A model generated the notes under the pieces. That model did not search any database, was not told the DNA's origin, and saw only the letters and a list, made by a program, of their open reading frames with translations. Position numbers and translations under genes: made by a program. Positions 4,769 to 5,535 of a stretch of DNA of 5,535 nt are shown here, one piece after another; within the stretch, counting starts at the first letter, position 1; each line of letters opens with the position of its first letter. This stretch comes from Clostridia bacterium (GTDB lineage: Bacteria; Bacillota_A; Clostridia; Oscillospirales; CAG-272): contig JAFZCF010000028.1 in NCBI GenBank assembly GCA_017552165.1, forward strand, positions 1 to 5,535, written 5' to 3'.

Positions 4769-5297
4769 AACGATAAGAACGCAAACCGATTATGCCGGTT
4801 ATGCCGCCGCTTACCTGCTTCTCGGCTGTCTGACAAGTGAAAGGGGCAGCGGAGAGTACAAAAACTATCTGATTGCTGCCGCAATGAAATATGAAAAGAT
4901 CGGGTGTCTGATATACAAAAACGCCGAGGGGGATTACGTCAAACCGCCGGCAAAGATGTACGATAAATATTTTTTCGATGCCTGGCTGGAGACCGCCGGG
5001 GAAATACGGGACCGAGTCATGCCCCGGCGGGAGGTAACTCTGCAGGAAGCCGAATATATGCTGAAGCTCGTGAGGAAGATCTCGGGCATCGTCTGTCCGA
5101 TGATGGCAACGTACGGTGAACACCTTACGGTTATCGAATACGCCTACTCGATAGATTACGTTATAAGTCACGGAGGCGATATCCCCGATCCTGTTTTCGA
5201 CTACTCTTTGTTCCCGGAAAACTATCCCGATTTCAATCCTTTTGAGCCTTTTGGATTTATGAAGGAAGAAGAGGACAAATATCAGCTGTACTGGTGA
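4707..5297 (+). CDS. Unrecognised protein, 196 aa
   Basis: I do not recognise this family. The N-terminal half is predicted to be helical and mildly hydrophobic (about 24-70, including YAGYAAAYLLLG), but it has no clear signal peptide or transmembrane helix. The middle has a helix-rich segment (about 109-155). The C-terminal 40 residues are rich in Pro, Phe, Tyr and acidic residues (DYSLFPENYPDFNPFEPF), suggesting a docking tail. ATG 4707 overlaps the preceding gene by 62 nt, with AGGAA 13 nt upstream. GTG 4758 (179 aa, 11-nt overlap, preceded by GAAAGAG) is a credible alternative start. Codon use resembles the neighbours. It appears to be the last gene of the string, followed by the third riboswitch. 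Confidence 0.65.
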   Translation: MMKRKPKYPSHHLKEIPVTLKTIRTQTDYAGYAAAYLLLGCLTSERGSGEYKNYLIAAAMKYEKIGCLIYKNAEGDYVKPPAKMYDKYFFDAWLETAGEIRDRVMPRREVTLQEAEYMLKLVRKISGIVCPMMATYGEHLTVIEYAYSIDYVISHGGDIPDPVFDYSLFPENYPDFNPFEPFGFMKEEEDKYQLYW

Positions 5298-5336
5298 AAG
5301 CGGAGCCGAGCGGTTTCCTGATTAACCGAATACGAT

Positions 5337-5431
5337 CCATAAAGAGTGCGCGAGGGACAAGCCCTGCGACCGCACGGCAGCCTGCCGAAGGGGAAGGTGC
5401 CAAAGCTTGAACGCCGCAAGGCGGACGATGG
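5337..5431 (+). promoter_or_regulatory. SAM-I-clan riboswitch aptamer (copy 3)
   Basis: P1 is CCAT/ATGG (5337-5340/5428-5431), followed by J1/2 AAAGAG. P2a is GTGCG/CGCAC (5346-5350/5371-5375), P2b GGG/CCC (5354-5356/5362-5364) with CGAGGG at the kink turn. P3 is GGCAGCCT/AGGTGCC (5376-5383/5395-5401). A mini-P4, CGCC-GCAA-GGCG, spans 5412-5423. The pseudoknot pairs CAAG (5358-5361) with CTTG (5406-5409). Relative to the copy at 1816, P2a, P3 and the pseudoknot each change on both strands and keep pairing, which is strong support for the structure. SAM contacts U7, G11, A45, U57-G58 and U88 are present, but the base equivalent to A46 is G (5380). No convincing promoter was found between 5230 and 5336, so it may be read from upstream. 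A small hairpin CGGTT/AACCG (5311-5315/5324-5328) precedes it. Confidence 0.86.
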
Positions 5432-5443
5432 CAGAGCGACAAC

Positions 5444-5472
5444 GCCTCCCTGTGGTGAAACCATAAGGAGGC
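5444..5472 (+). promoter_or_regulatory. Ribosome-binding-site sequestering hairpin
   Basis: GCCTCC (5444-5449) and TGTGGT (5451-5456) pair with ACCATA (5460-5465) and GGAGGC (5467-5472) around a GAA loop: 12 bp with one mismatch. The 3' arm contains AAGGAGG (5465-5471), 8 nt before ATG 5480. Directly following the aptamer, it is the expected OFF structure for translational control. The P1 3' strand ATGG (5428-5431) could instead pair with CCAT (5461-5464) and open the hairpin. Confidence 0.8.
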
Positions 5473-5479
5473 ATTATTC

Positions 5480-5535
5480 ATGGAGAAGATCTGGAGAAAG
5501 GACACGTTCCGCGTCTGTTGCGAGACCGAGGAGGA
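5480..5535 (+). CDS. Start of an unidentified riboswitch-controlled gene (cut by the window end)
   Basis: ATG 5480 follows an excellent AAGGAGG site with 8-nt spacing. Only 18 codons are visible (MEKIWRKDTFRVCCETEE); the frame is open to the window end. This is too short to name a family. Its position after a SAM-type aptamer and a sequestering hairpin suggests that translation is repressed when the ligand is bound. Confidence 0.72.
   Translation, partial: MEKIWRKDTFRVCCETEE

Noticed and set aside
5298..5336. Dedicated promoter for the third riboswitch (TACGAT at 5331)
   Set aside because: No -35-like hexamer sits at the right distance, and the putative -10 would place the start inside the aptamer.
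5257..5505. Minus-strand frames over the third riboswitch
   Set aside because: They lie across a covarying RNA structure and have no supporting start signals or domains.
1..5535. CRISPR array, tRNA/rRNA genes, insertion sequence or integrase
   Set aside because: No regularly spaced short repeats, tRNA-like cloverleaf, transposase motifs or terminal inverted repeats were seen on either strand.

Overview
The window looks like an accessory stretch of a Clostridia-type Firmicutes chromosome, probably an uncultured gut relative of Ruminococcus/Oscillospiraceae. The reasons are AGGAGG-type ribosome binding sites, sigma-A promoters with exact 17-bp spacers, SAM-I-type riboswitch leaders, and protein families common in clostridia (WYL, SLOG/DUF1273, Lrp/AsnC, stand-alone alpha-CTD proteins). 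GC content is near 50% by eye. Every gene is on the + strand, and no taxonomic marker is present, so the assignment is an inference.

Left block (1-1496): the 3' part of a WYL-domain protein overlaps by 8 nt the start of an unusual two-domain protein. That protein is an N-terminal SLOG/DUF1273 Rossmann-like nucleotide-binding domain fused to a C-terminal cREC-type ('cyclic-phosphate processing receiver') domain.

Regulatory block (1497-1994): about 500 bp without a gene holds a tandem duplication of a roughly 200-bp cassette. Each unit has a strong promoter (TTGAGA or TTGACT, 17 bp, TATAAT; the two promoters are exactly 200 bp apart) followed by a structured leader. The second leader is a SAM-I-clan aptamer with an intact ligand core and a supported pseudoknot but almost no P4. 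The first is a diverged sister that keeps the scaffold and changes the ligand core. A perfect 12-bp inverted repeat lies just before the next gene.

Right block (1995-5297): a tight co-directional gene string follows. It encodes an Lrp/AsnC regulator, an ADP-ribosylglycohydrolase whose natural start position reads ACG, a small YqiA-like alpha/beta hydrolase, a stand-alone RNA polymerase alpha-CTD-like protein, a cysteine-rich putative zinc protein (GTGA overlap with the gene before it) and an unrecognised 196-aa protein. If transcription runs through, the whole string lies downstream of the tandem SAM-type leaders, although none of these genes is an obvious methionine or SAM gene.

Right edge (5298-5535): a third SAM-I-type aptamer, this one with a mini-P4 and base-pair changes that preserve P2, P3 and the pseudoknot. 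It is followed by a hairpin that buries an AAGGAGG ribosome binding site in front of a gene cut by the window end. Three related SAM-clan elements in about 4 kb, one diverged, all beside signalling or nucleotide-processing genes, are the most noteworthy content.
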